Under the pieces are notes generated by a model. It was not told the DNA's origin. It saw only the letters and a list, made by a program, of their open reading frames with translations, and made no database searches. Positions 26,934 through 35,127 of a stretch of DNA of 64,000 nucleotides are shown here, piece by piece (within the stretch, counting starts at the first letter, position 1; every line of letters starts with the position of its first letter). The DNA comes from Marinobacter iranensis (lineage in GTDB: Bacteria > Pseudomonadota > Gammaproteobacteria > Pseudomonadales > Oleiphilaceae), in NCBI RefSeq assembly GCF_029207565.1, contig NZ_JANCMW010000002.1:558001-622000 (forward strand), read 5' to 3'. The position numbers and the translations under genes were made by a program.

Positions 26934-29225
26934 TCAGGCGCTCAGCTCGCTGGCCGTACCTTGTTCACCCGTTTCGAGGGCGACCGGCTCCAGATCCGGG
27001 AAGAAAACACCCTTTACGACCTGCCAGGTCACCGCCAGGGCGCCGACGATAAAGACCACATCGCCGATAGTTCTGACCCAGCGCAGGGTTTGCAGGATAT
27101 CGCTCTGCATGAAGGCTTCACTGCGTGCGTACCACAGACCCTCGCTGGCGCTGGCCACGAACTGGATGATGCCGACCGGCAACAGGCTGGTGAACAGCAT
27201 CAGTACCAGGCCAATGTTCAGCCACCAGAAACCCACTTTCATAAGTCGCTCGTCAAAGACGATGCGCGGGCGGATGTAACGCAGGATCAGCAGTGCGAAG
27301 CCCAGGGCCAGAAAGCCGTAGACGCCAAAGAGAGCTGCGTGGGCGTGGGTGGGCGTGGTGTTCAGGCCCTGGATGTAATACAGCGCGATTGGTGGGTTGA
27401 TCATGAACCCGAGTACGCCGGCCCCCAACATGTTCCAGAAGGCAACAGCCACGAAGAAGGTCAGCGGCCAGCGGATATTTTCCATCCACGGTGCGCGGGA
27501 CTTCAGGCGCCAGTTCTCCCATGCCTCGTAACCAAGCACCACCAGCGGTACCACTTCCAGGGCACTAAAGGTGGCGCCCACCGCCATCACCGGTGTGGTG
27601 GTGCCGGAGAAGTACAGGTGGTGGAAGGTTCCCGGTACACCACCGAGCATGAACAGGCTGGCGGAGGCCAGGCTGGCGGACGTAGCCACGGTGCGTGACA
27701 CCAGGCCCATGCTGCAGAAAATGAAAGCCAGGGCAGTAGTGGCGAACACTTCAAAGAAGCCTTCTACCCACAGGTGGACAATCCACCAGCGCCAGTATTC
27801 CATGACGGAGATGTGGGTGCGCTCACCGTAGAAGAAGCCGGCTCCGTAGAACAGGCCGATGGCGACCACCGAGGCGGTCAGAAGAGCCAGCAAATTCTTG
27901 TCACCGGGCTGGCGCAGGGCGGGAACAATGCCGCGAAGCATCAGCACCAGCCAGAACACGATGCCGAGGAACTTGCCGATCTGCCAGAGGCGGCCAAGGT
28001 CCACATACTCGTAACCCTGATGGCCCAGCATAAAGCTGAGGTCAGCGGGCATGATCTGATTGATGGCAAAGAAGTTGCCAATAAACGAGCCGGCAACCAC
28101 AGCCACTAGCGCCCAGAACAGTACGTCAACACCCAGTTTCTGGAATTTCGGGTCCTTGCCGCCATTGATAATGGGGGCGAGGAACAGGCCGGCGGCCAGG
28201 AAGCCGGTGGCGATCCAGAACATGGCGGCCTGGATGTGCCAGGTGCGCATCAGGGAGTAGGGGAACCATTCGGAGGTGTTGATGCCGTAGAAGCTCTGAC
28301 CTTCCACCGTATAGTGCGCGGTAAAGCCGCCGAGCATCACCTGGAAGGTGAACAGGCCAACCACCAGCAACAGGTATTTGCCCAGTGCCTTCTGGGAGGG
28401 CGTAAGTCCAACGGAACTGAGCGGATCCTTGATCGGGGCTTCTGGCTCCTCATCTTCTTTGCGCAGGAAGGCCCAGGCCCAGATCAGGCCGCCGACGCCG
28501 GCAATCAGCAGGACCACGCTGATTAACGACCAGACCACGTTCTCCGCGCTGGGCTTGTTGTCGATCAGTGGTTCATGGGGCCAGTTGTTGGTGTAGGTGA
28601 CGTCACTGTTCGGGCGCTCTGTGGCGGCGGCCCACGCAGTCCAGAAGAAGAACTCGGTCATCCGCTCGCGACGCTCAGCGCTGGGCAGGGTGTTTTCCTT
28701 CATGGCGTAGTTTTCACGAGTGGACTGAAGCTCCGGCGCGTCGCTGAACAGTCGGCTGTAGTAGTCGGCGGTCTCCGCAATGGCGGCGGTCCTGCGTTCG
28801 GACAGATGCAGGGTGCCGGTGGCGTCGTCGTAGGTGTTGGTGCGGTACTCAGTCTTCAGGTCGTACTGCAGGGCGTTCTGCTCCTGCCCGCTGAGGCTGT
28901 GCCAGTCCTGCCCGTACTCTTCCCGGGCAGCAATCTCCAGCCAGGTTTCCAGTTCCCGGTGCAGCCAGTCCGCGGTCCAGTCCGGCGCCTGGTAGGCGCC
29001 GTGGCCCCAGATGGAACCCAGTTGCATACCACCGACGGACTGCCAGGCAGTCTGGCCATCAAGAATGCTCTCCTCGGTCATCAGGGTCTCGCCATTGGCG
29101 GATACAACCTGGTCCGGAATGGGCGGCGCGGCGCGGTATACCTCCGCGCCGAAGTACCCCAGTAACGTGAAGGTGACCCCCACGATGGCAATCAATAGAA
29201 ACCATAGGCGGCGGTATTTGGCCAT
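26934..29225 (-). CDS. norB: Quinol-dependent nitric oxide reductase (qNOR)
   Basis: This single-subunit enzyme of 763 residues reduces NO to N2O using quinol. It has one N-terminal membrane helix, a periplasmic domain of about 200 residues without a CxxCH haem c motif, then 12 or more helices of the haem-copper oxidase fold. Metal-ligand regions are visible in WHIQAAMFWIATG, HLWVEGFFEVFATTALAF, HHLYFSGTT and HAHAALFGVYGFLALG. The fused N-terminal extension distinguishes qNOR (norZ) from the norCB type. NsrR-like boxes lie immediately upstream. It fills the NO step between nitrite reduction (not encoded here) and NosZ. Confidence 0.95.
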   Translation of the reverse strand: MAKYRRLWFLLIAIVGVTFTLLGYFGAEVYRAAPPIPDQVVSANGETLMTEESILDGQTAWQSVGGMQLGSIWGHGAYQAPDWTADWLHRELETWLEIAAREEYGQDWHSLSGQEQNALQYDLKTEYRTNTYDDATGTLHLSERRTAAIAETADYYSRLFSDAPELQSTRENYAMKENTLPSAERRERMTEFFFWTAWAAATERPNSDVTYTNNWPHEPLIDNKPSAENVVWSLISVVLLIAGVGGLIWAWAFLRKEDEEPEAPIKDPLSSVGLTPSQKALGKYLLLVVGLFTFQVMLGGFTAHYTVEGQSFYGINTSEWFPYSLMRTWHIQAAMFWIATGFLAAGLFLAPIINGGKDPKFQKLGVDVLFWALVAVVAGSFIGNFFAINQIMPADLSFMLGHQGYEYVDLGRLWQIGKFLGIVFWLVLMLRGIVPALRQPGDKNLLALLTASVVAIGLFYGAGFFYGERTHISVMEYWRWWIVHLWVEGFFEVFATTALAFIFCSMGLVSRTVATSASLASASLFMLGGVPGTFHHLYFSGTTTPVMAVGATFSALEVVPLVVLGYEAWENWRLKSRAPWMENIRWPLTFFVAVAFWNMLGAGVLGFMINPPIALYYIQGLNTTPTHAHAALFGVYGFLALGFALLILRYIRPRIVFDERLMKVGFWWLNIGLVLMLFTSLLPVGIIQFVASASEGLWYARSEAFMQSDILQTLRWVRTIGDVVFIVGALAVTWQVVKGVFFPDLEPVALETGEQGTASELSA

Positions 29226-29246
29226 GGCAATTTCCTCTCTGGTTAA

Positions 29247-29288
29247 AAGATTTAAAAATAATACATCTTTAATTTAAAAGATGTAAAT
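29247..29288. promoter_or_regulatory. NsrR-like operator at the norB promoter
   Basis: 29247-29269 forms an 11-1-11 imperfect inverted repeat (AAGATTTAAAA-A-TAATACATCTT) close to the NsrR consensus AAGATGYATTT-N-AAATRCATCTT. A further half-site AAGATGTAAAT is at 29278-29288, and with the TACATCTT arm forms a second inverted repeat. They lie 22-63 bp upstream of the norB start codon, where repressor binding would block transcription. Confidence 0.7.
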
Positions 29289-29320
29289 GGGGAGAGCCGA
29301 AATAGAATGGGTAGTCCATA

Positions 29321-29336
29321 TACCACCATGGATGTA
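29321..29336. promoter_or_regulatory. Possible NarL 7-2-7 site between norB and the 71-aa gene
   Basis: TACCACC-AT-GGATGTA shows 7-2-7 symmetry at 5 of 7 pairs but departs from TACYYMT / AKRRGTA at several positions. It is followed by TGTAGG...CCTACA, a second 6-bp inverted repeat at 29334-29352. Confidence 0.3.
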
Positions 29337-29382
29337 GGTAGTTTCCCTACACTTGACCGATACCGTTTTCCGATCTAGCATA

Positions 29383-29405
29383 AAGATGTATTAAAAATAT
29401 ATTTA
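29383..29405. promoter_or_regulatory. NsrR-like operator at the 71-aa membrane protein promoter
   Basis: AAGATGTATTA-A-AAATATATTTA has the 11-1-11 layout of NsrR sites. The left arm matches the consensus at 10 of 11 positions; the right arm is weaker. It ends 11 bp before the ATG at 29417, so it would act on the 29417-30048 genes leading to nsrR. Confidence 0.65.
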
Positions 29406-29416
29406 ATTGGTGATGT

Positions 29417-29632
29417 ATGGAAAGGTTTCTGTTTTATGCCAACTCAGCGATCCTCTGCTCTGCCCTGGGGTTGGTGGTCACGGTATTGTTGGCCTACCCC
29501 CTCGCCGACTGGCTGGCCATGGGCTGGCAAATCCTTGCACACATTGGGACCTTGCTGTTTGCCGTCGGTATCAAGGTAGCGTACGTCGCTCGATTGGTGT
29601 TTCTCAGTCGCCTGGGAAGACCTGTCCACTGA
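29417..29632 (+). CDS. Small two-helix membrane protein (71 aa)
   Basis: MERFLFYANSAILCSALGLV... contains two hydrophobic segments at about 8-28 and 38-58, joined by a short ADWLAMGW loop and ending in a basic tail. It has no recognisable catalytic motif. It lies directly behind an NsrR-like operator and ahead of ybaN and nsrR, so a role in NO response or in membrane handling of denitrification is an inference only. GGTGATGT before the ATG is a weak ribosome site. I cannot name the family. Confidence 0.65.
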   Translation: MERFLFYANSAILCSALGLVVTVLLAYPLADWLAMGWQILAHIGTLLFAVGIKVAYVARLVFLSRLGRPVH

Positions 29633-29655
29633 ATGCCGGTAAACTGGATGTCAAT

Positions 29656-30048
29656 ATGAACGGCACTGGAACCCTTTTCATGTCCGAGTTCTTCGGCAAA
29701 ACCGGTTTTCGGATTCTTGCGTATATAGCTGTCGGACTAGCCGCTATCGGTGTGTTTCTACCGTTGTTGCCGACTACCCCGTTTGTCCTGCTGGCGGCAT
29801 TTTTTGCCAGTAAGGGCTCGCCGGCCTTTGCAGCATGGTTGGAGGGGCATCCCCGTTTTGGCCCGGCGATTGACCGCTGGCGTGAAAACCGTTCGGTGCC
29901 GGTACGCGCCAAGGTTATGGCCTGCACCATGATGGCGATTAGCTGGGGTATCCTGTTTGCGATGGGGGCATCCGGAGTGGTTCTGGCAGTGGCGGGGGTG
30001 TGTTTGTGTGGCAGTGCCGGTTACCTGCTGACACGCCCTTCCTATTGA
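29656..30048 (+). CDS. YbaN-family DUF454 membrane protein
   Basis: This protein of about 130 residues has the DUF454 signature ILAYIAVGLAAIGVFLPLLPTTPFVLLAAFFASKGSPAFAAWLEGHPRFGPAIDRWRE and three to four membrane segments. The function of YbaN proteins is unknown. The start is ambiguous between ATG 29656 and ATG 29680; neither has a strong ribosome site, suggesting translational coupling to the preceding gene 23 bp upstream. Its position between an NsrR-like operator and nsrR places it in a possible NO-responsive unit. Confidence 0.8.
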   Translation: MNGTGTLFMSEFFGKTGFRILAYIAVGLAAIGVFLPLLPTTPFVLLAAFFASKGSPAFAAWLEGHPRFGPAIDRWRENRSVPVRAKVMACTMMAISWGILFAMGASGVVLAVAGVCLCGSAGYLLTRPSY

Positions 30049-30053
30049 CGATT

Positions 30054-30095
30054 GTACTGAATGACTGGAGTACTGAATGACTGGAGTACTGAATG
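30054..30095 (+). repeat. Tandem 16-bp repeat ending on the nsrR start codon
   Basis: GTACTGAATGACTGGA occurs at 30054-30069 and 30070-30085, followed by a partial third copy (30086-30095) whose ATG is the nsrR start. Each full copy also brings a GGAGT ribosome-site-like stretch, so the copy number could alter translation initiation. Confidence 0.85.
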
Positions 30096-30530
30096 CACAT
30101 CACCCGATACACTGATTATTCCCTGCGTGTGCTGATCTACCTTGCGGTGCAGGGTGACGAGCTGGCGACCATCCAGGAAATTGCCGACAGCTATGACATC
30201 TCCAAGAATCACCTGATGAAAGTGGTTCACCAGCTCAACAAAAAGGGCTACATCGAGACTGTCAGGGGCAAGAAGGGCGGTATGCGTTTGCAGATGGCGC
30301 CTGCAGACATCAATGTTGGCATTCTTGTACGGGAAACCGAGCAGGACCTCAATATCGTTGAATGTTTCTCGTCAAAGAATGCCTGTCGGATTACACCCGT
30401 GTGTGGTTTGAAGTCGATGTTAGGCGAAGCGCTGACAGCGTTCCTCGAAACACTGGACAAATATACTCTGGCCGATGTGATCCAGGACCAGCATCGTCCC
30501 CAACTGCTCAGGCTGTTACAGATCGCGTGA
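30093..30530 (+). CDS. nsrR: NsrR, Rrf2-family NO-sensing repressor
   Basis: This 145-residue Rrf2 winged-helix regulator opens MHITRYTDYSLRVLIYLAVQ, typical of NsrR. The recognition region is SYDISKNHLMKVVHQLNKKGYI, and the three cluster cysteines are in ECFSSKNACRITPVCGLK (C-x7-C-x5-C, about residues 91-105), spacing that fits NsrR rather than IscR. It is known to hold an Fe-S cluster whose nitrosylation releases DNA. Matching operators are found 700-850 bp upstream at norB and the 71-aa gene. The start codon is inside a tandem repeat. Confidence 0.92.
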   Translation: MHITRYTDYSLRVLIYLAVQGDELATIQEIADSYDISKNHLMKVVHQLNKKGYIETVRGKKGGMRLQMAPADINVGILVRETEQDLNIVECFSSKNACRITPVCGLKSMLGEALTAFLETLDKYTLADVIQDQHRPQLLRLLQIA

Positions 30531-30536
30531 AGCCGA

Positions 30537-30559
30537 CCAGCCACCTTTCTGATGGCTGG
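30537..30559. terminator. Hairpin between convergent nsrR and desB
   Basis: The 7-bp stem CCAGCCA (30537-30543) / TGGCTGG (30553-30559) lies in the 47-bp gap between two convergent stops. No T-run follows on either strand, so termination is plausible but not proven. Confidence 0.4.
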
Positions 30560-30577
30560 CCAGGCTGGCGGGACTCA

Positions 30578-31672
30578 TTACTGAACGCCTGCACTACTGA
30601 ACTCCGGCAACAGTCTGTTGCGCATGCGGTCGGGCAGGGAATACCCGAAAATCCGCTTAAGCACTGTTGAATACTGCTTGGCAAAGGTGCCGGTGTTGTA
30701 GGGAATACCGTGCTTCCTGCATACGGCCTGTACCTGCTCGGAGATTTCCGGGTACCGGTGAGCCGGCAGGTCCGGGAAGATGTGGTGTTCCACCTGATAG
30801 CTCAGGTGTCCACTCAGCACGTGTACCCACTTGCTGCCGGTAAAGTTGCTGGAGCCAGTCAGTTGGCGCAGGTACCAGTGGCCCTTGCTTTCTCCTTCGC
30901 ACTCTTCCTCGGTAAAGGTTTCCGCGTCCTGGGTAAAGTGGCCACAGAAAATGACGGTGGACGACCACAGGTTGCGGATCAGGTTGGCGCCGATGTTACC
31001 GGCCAACACCACCGGAGCTACCGGAAAGGTAATCAGCGGAAAGAACACATAGTCCTTGAATGCCTGGCGTCCACCCTTGCGGAAGAAGTCCTTCAGGAAC
31101 GGGATTTTCTCTTTTACCGAAATTTCCCGACGACGGATCCGCTCGGATTCCAGCTCGTGCAGCCCCACACCCCACTGGAACAGCACACTCAGCAGGATGT
31201 AGTTGATGAACTGCAGGCTGTGGGCCGGCTTCCACTTGTCGTCATCGCTCAGCCGTAGCAGGGCGTAACCGTAGTCCCGGTCCTTGCCGATAATGTTGGT
31301 GTAGGTGTGGTGCTCGTAGTTGTGGGTGCGACGCCAGGAATCGCCGGTGCACACCGTGTCCCACTCATAGGTCTGGGAGTGGAGTGAGGGGTCGTTCATC
31401 CAGTCGTACTGACCGTGCATCACGTTGTGGCCGATTTCCATGTTTTCGATGATTTTGGAAATGCCCAGTGCTGCGGTAGCCGCGACGAATACCGGCGGAA
31501 TAAACCCGAATGGCATCAGCACCCGGCCACCGACTTCCAGGGACCGGTGCAGGCGCACGATCCGGCGGATATAACGGGCATCCCGTTCACCCAGGTCGGC
31601 GATTACCTGGTCACGAATGGTGTCCAGGTCCTGTTCCAGTTCTTTCAGTTGTGTTTCGGTCATCGTCTTCAT
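30578..31672 (-). CDS. desB: DesB-like acyl-CoA delta-9 fatty acid desaturase
   Basis: This 364-residue membrane di-iron desaturase has three histidine boxes: HNVMH near 80, HNYEHH near 117, and the cytochrome-b5-type box YQVEHHIFPDLP near 300. Two hydrophobic regions separate the boxes. It introduces double bonds into saturated acyl chains using electrons from the ferredoxin reductase encoded 69 bp upstream. The ATG at 31672 has AAGGAGT seven bases before it. The order desC-desB on the minus strand with divergent desT reproduces the Pseudomonas aeruginosa DesT system. Confidence 0.9.
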   Translation of the reverse strand: MKTMTETQLKELEQDLDTIRDQVIADLGERDARYIRRIVRLHRSLEVGGRVLMPFGFIPPVFVAATAALGISKIIENMEIGHNVMHGQYDWMNDPSLHSQTYEWDTVCTGDSWRRTHNYEHHTYTNIIGKDRDYGYALLRLSDDDKWKPAHSLQFINYILLSVLFQWGVGLHELESERIRRREISVKEKIPFLKDFFRKGGRQAFKDYVFFPLITFPVAPVVLAGNIGANLIRNLWSSTVIFCGHFTQDAETFTEEECEGESKGHWYLRQLTGSSNFTGSKWVHVLSGHLSYQVEHHIFPDLPAHRYPEISEQVQAVCRKHGIPYNTGTFAKQYSTVLKRIFGYSLPDRMRNRLLPEFSSAGVQ

Positions 31673-31741
31673 GGTGTACTCCTTGCAGTGCCGTCAAGCC
31701 GGCACCGCGACTAATGGGTTCAGGCGTTGTGGCGGGGCCGG

Positions 31742-32845
31742 TCAGATATCAATGGACACCGGCCCGCTGGGAACAGACACACAAAGCTGAATGGTTTCCT
31801 CTCCCGGCCCGGACGCCTTTCCGGTCAGGCGGTTGACCACGGTGCCGCTGGTCTTGCGGCAGCTGCACTGGTGGCAGATGCCCATGCGGCAGCCGTAGCG
31901 GGGCGACAGCTTCGCGGCTTCGGCAATCTCCAGCAACACCGCATCACCTTCGGACGACACATCCAGATTGCTGCGCTCAAAGTGCACCGCGCCACCCAGC
32001 GTATCGGTATCCAGGTTGGCGGCTGGCGCCGAGAAAAAGGTGCTGTGAATGCGGTCGTCAGTGATGCCTCGGCGATACAGCAGGTCATTTGCCAGGTCCA
32101 TAAGCCCCTTCGGCCCACAGAGATAGCATCGCCTTGCGGACAGCCCGGGCACTTCGTCCAGGTGCTGGTCGCTGAGAAACTGTGGCGTTTCTGTCTCGCT
32201 GGTGGCATACACCTTCAGGGTGAAGGCCGGCCAGCGCCCGGTGAGTGCGTGCAGTTTTTCCGCTGCAATCACGTCGGCCTGGGTGCGTACGAAATACAGC
32301 AGGGTTACCGGGGCGCGGTAGTCCGATGCCGCCATGGTTTCCAGCTGGCTCAGCACCGGTGTGATACCGCTGCCGCCGGCAATGTACAGGGCCGGCTCCT
32401 GGGGCTCGGGAACGTGGAAATCCCCAAACGCTTCACCCAGGCCAATCACCGCGCCGGTCTCCAGATGATCGTGCATCCAGTTCGTAACCAGTCCGCCAGG
32501 CAGACGCTTGATGGTCAGGGTGACAGTGCCATCGGTGCGCCACTGGATCGGTGAGCTGGACAGACTGAAAGTGCGGTTGCGGCGGATACCATCAATATCG
32601 ATACCGATATTGACGTGCTGCCCGGCCTCGAACCCTTGCCAGCGTTTGGCGGGCGCCAGCACAAAGGTCTTGGTGTCTGCTGTTTCATTGTAGATGGCAG
32701 ACACCCTGGCTGGTATGTACTGCTGCACCCACATGGGATTGATGCGCTCCAGCAGGGGGTCGAAAAAGGCAGCCGGGTCGTCCCGGTTAAAAAGCTGCCT
32801 GCCCAGCCAGTGCAGTGTTGGTGACTTTTCCAGTACGGATATCAT
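31742..32845 (-). CDS. desC: DesC-like ferredoxin-NAD(P)H reductase with C-terminal 2Fe-2S domain
   Basis: This 367-residue oxidoreductase has an FAD-binding barrel (NRTFSLSSSP at about 90-100), an NAD(P)-binding domain (YIAGGSGITPVLSQLE, YLCGPKGLMDLA) and a plant-type 2Fe-2S ferredoxin domain at the C-terminus (YGCRMGICHQCSCRK ... LCVS). This is the usual electron-supply partner of DesB. It is first in the desC-desB operon. Divergent operators lie between it and desT. Confidence 0.9.
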   Translation of the reverse strand: MISVLEKSPTLHWLGRQLFNRDDPAAFFDPLLERINPMWVQQYIPARVSAIYNETADTKTFVLAPAKRWQGFEAGQHVNIGIDIDGIRRNRTFSLSSSPIQWRTDGTVTLTIKRLPGGLVTNWMHDHLETGAVIGLGEAFGDFHVPEPQEPALYIAGGSGITPVLSQLETMAASDYRAPVTLLYFVRTQADVIAAEKLHALTGRWPAFTLKVYATSETETPQFLSDQHLDEVPGLSARRCYLCGPKGLMDLANDLLYRRGITDDRIHSTFFSAPAANLDTDTLGGAVHFERSNLDVSSEGDAVLLEIAEAAKLSPRYGCRMGICHQCSCRKTSGTVVNRLTGKASGPGEETIQLCVSVPSGPVSIDI

Positions 32846-32887
32846 GATCGCTCTCCCAGGTACCGATGTGATGGTACTGATGTGTAC

Positions 32888-32918
32888 AAGTGTTCACTTA
32901 TGTGTACGACTGTACACA
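32888..32918. promoter_or_regulatory. Putative DesT operator region near desC
   Basis: Two adjacent palindromes, AAGTG-TT-CACTT (32888-32899) and TGTGTAC-GACT-GTACACA (32901-32918), lie 43-73 bp before the desC start. They are the natural candidates for binding by the TetR-family DesT encoded divergently. Confidence 0.55.
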
Positions 32919-32994
32919 CGTAAGTCCAGGGCAGCAATCAGACAAAAATCATTGTCCTCTAATGACAAGTTCGGGTTATTTTTGCTTTATGGAT

Positions 32995-33013
32995 GTGTAC
33001 ACTTGTTGACTTG
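32995..33013. promoter_or_regulatory. Second putative DesT operator near desT
   Basis: GTGTACAC palindrome followed by TTGTTGACTT resembles in direct orientation the TGTACAAGTGTTCACTT segment near desC (14 of 17 positions shared). It sits 29-47 bp before the desT start and suggests autoregulation. Confidence 0.45.
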
Positions 33014-33041
33014 GGGGCAACAGGCGAGCTGTATCAGGGCG

Positions 33042-33671
33042 ATGGCAGACAAACAACGACGTAAGCCGGGCGAAACCCGAGAAAAACTGATGAATGCGGC
33101 GCTGGCCCTGGTCGGTAAGGGACGGCATTTTGCCAGCCTGGGCATTCGGGAAGTTACCCGTCAGGCCGGTGTGGTGCCCACCTCCTTCTATCGGCATTTC
33201 CGCAATATGGACGATCTGGGGCTGCAACTGGTGGATGAGTTGGGGTTGGTGCTGCGGCGCATGATGCGGGAAGCCCGTGCCAATGTGTTGCAGGCTGACA
33301 AGCTGATTGATGAGTCGGTGGGTATTTTTATTTCCCATGCCCAGAACAATCGCAGCTTCTTCATGTTCATGGCCCAGGGACTGGCGGGGGAAAGCCGGGC
33401 AGTGCAGGAAGGTATTCGCAGCGAGATGCGCTATTTTGCCAGCGAACTGGCTAACGACCTGCGACGGTTAAAGGTGGCCGAACACCTGAGCGATGCCGAC
33501 CTGGACATGACTTGCGACCTGATAGTGCGCAGCGTGGCCTTCAGTCTCACCGACATCCTGGGCATTTCACCCGAGGATGAGTGCCAGGAAGAACAAGTCA
33601 GGCAGCGTACCGCCCGTTTTCTACAATTGATTTTCGTGGGCGCGGCGCACTGGAACAGCCGTCCGTCCTAG
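33042..33671 (+). CDS. desT: TetR-family regulator, DesT-like
   Basis: This 209-residue TetR repressor has an N-terminal helix-turn-helix (FASLGIREVTRQAGVVPTSFYRHFRNMDDLGLQLVDE) at about 28-65 and a helical ligand domain. DesT of Pseudomonas senses the saturated/unsaturated acyl-CoA ratio and controls desCB; the identical divergent arrangement supports the same role here. ATG 33042 begins MADKQRRKPGETREKL, and the frame is open further upstream but that would read through the operators. The ribosome site is weak. Convergent with the WS/DGAT gene. Confidence 0.85.
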   Translation: MADKQRRKPGETREKLMNAALALVGKGRHFASLGIREVTRQAGVVPTSFYRHFRNMDDLGLQLVDELGLVLRRMMREARANVLQADKLIDESVGIFISHAQNNRSFFMFMAQGLAGESRAVQEGIRSEMRYFASELANDLRRLKVAEHLSDADLDMTCDLIVRSVAFSLTDILGISPEDECQEEQVRQRTARFLQLIFVGAAHWNSRPS

Positions 33672-33678
33672 TTCCTGG

Positions 33679-35127
33679 TCACTTTTTCGCTGTTGCGACC
33701 TTTTTCCGCACTGCCTTGCGGGCTTCGGGGTTGGGTGGCAAAAGCAATGCTTCAAGTTCGTCCAAAGCCTCACCGGTATACACCGCCAGCTTCTGCATGC
33801 TGGGCAGCGTGTCGCGGCAGCCCGTAAAGCCAAAGTTCAGCGAACCCGCATAACTCAGGCAGGTGATGTTAAGAGCGCCGCCATGGGCAATCAGTGACAC
33901 TGGATACATGGCTTCCAGCCGCGCGCCTTCATAGTAAAGCGTTTGTTCCGGCCCTGGCACATTGGAAATGGTCACGTTGAATACCGGCCTCATTCGCCCG
34001 CCCAGGCCGGACATCAGCTGCAGGATGTAGGGCGACATCAACAGCATGGTGTATTGCGTCAGGGCCTTCCGAGGTAACTTCTGCAGGTGCTGCTTGGCCC
34101 GGCGGGTAGACTGCTTGATGTTTTTCAGCCGCGCCAGCGGATCAGCTTCGTCCGTTGCCAGTGAGGCGATCATGAAACTGATCTGGGTGCCGGTACCCTG
34201 GTCATCCGACGGACGGATATTAACCGGGATGCCTGCGGTCAGTGGTGTATCCGGCAGGCCATCCTGTTCCAGCAGGAACCGTCGCAAGGCCGTGCCGCAC
34301 AGATACAGCACGATGTCGTTCAGGGAAGCGTTGGAGGCCTGGGCTACCTTTTTGATGCGCTCCAGTTGGTAATGCTGAGTGGCGAACCGTCGCTGGCCGG
34401 TGACGCGGTGGTTGAGAGAAGACAGCGGGCCCGCAAACGGGGCTGTCAGGCCGTCTTCCGGGTGTCTCGCTGACTGGATCAGCCGGTTCATGGCATCCCA
34501 CAGCCGTGGCGCCATGTCGGCCTGTAGTTTGAGGGCGTCCATGGCCTGGGAGAACGCGGCGGGAATGCTGGCCTCGGTATCGGTCTTGCTGCCACGGGTG
34601 CGCTCCGGCCGCACCGACCAGGGCGGCAGCATGTTGATCTCGTGGGGGTCTTTGCTCAATACCCGCTGCATCAGCCGAACGCCGCTGATGCCGTCGATCA
34701 TTGAATGGTGCATCTTGGTGTAGAGGGCAAAGCGGTTGTTCTCCAGGCCCTCGATAATGTGGCATTCCCACAGGGGGCGGGAGAAGTCCAGCGGATTGGA
34801 GTGCAGTCGCGACACCAGAATGCCCAGCTCACGCTCGCTGCCGGGGCGTGGCAACGCTGAATGGCGAACGTGGTAATCCAGGTCCAGTTTCCTGTCGACC
34901 TTCCAGGAAGGTGCAACCAGGCGTCCCAGAAAGCCGGAAAAAGCCAGCTTGTAACACCAGGGCGGTGCCACGTCGGCGTCTGCCTTCATACGGGTCAGCA
35001 TATCCCTGAGAAACGTCTCCGGCGCATCTTCCGGTAGTGAAAAAATCTGCAGAGTGCCGACGTGCATCGGAGTGTCTTCCGATTCCACTGCCAGCCATGA
35101 TGCGTCCAGTGTTCCCAGGCGTTTCAT
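33679..35127 (-). CDS. Wax ester synthase / diacylglycerol acyltransferase (WS/DGAT)
   Basis: This bifunctional acyltransferase of 482 residues joins acyl-CoA to fatty alcohols (wax esters) or diacylglycerol. The catalytic motif HHxxxDG is KMHHSMIDGISG near residue 140. The opening MKRLGTLDASWLAVESEDTP and the C-terminal NVTISNVPGPE block closely resemble Marinobacter WS2. ATG 35127 with AGAGGA upstream is preferred over the open frame that extends to 35289. It is adjacent to the desaturase locus, so storage-lipid synthesis and acyl-chain saturation control are clustered. A 268-bp AT-rich spacer follows upstream. Confidence 0.95.
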   Translation of the reverse strand: MKRLGTLDASWLAVESEDTPMHVGTLQIFSLPEDAPETFLRDMLTRMKADADVAPPWCYKLAFSGFLGRLVAPSWKVDRKLDLDYHVRHSALPRPGSERELGILVSRLHSNPLDFSRPLWECHIIEGLENNRFALYTKMHHSMIDGISGVRLMQRVLSKDPHEINMLPPWSVRPERTRGSKTDTEASIPAAFSQAMDALKLQADMAPRLWDAMNRLIQSARHPEDGLTAPFAGPLSSLNHRVTGQRRFATQHYQLERIKKVAQASNASLNDIVLYLCGTALRRFLLEQDGLPDTPLTAGIPVNIRPSDDQGTGTQISFMIASLATDEADPLARLKNIKQSTRRAKQHLQKLPRKALTQYTMLLMSPYILQLMSGLGGRMRPVFNVTISNVPGPEQTLYYEGARLEAMYPVSLIAHGGALNITCLSYAGSLNFGFTGCRDTLPSMQKLAVYTGEALDELEALLLPPNPEARKAVRKKVATAKK

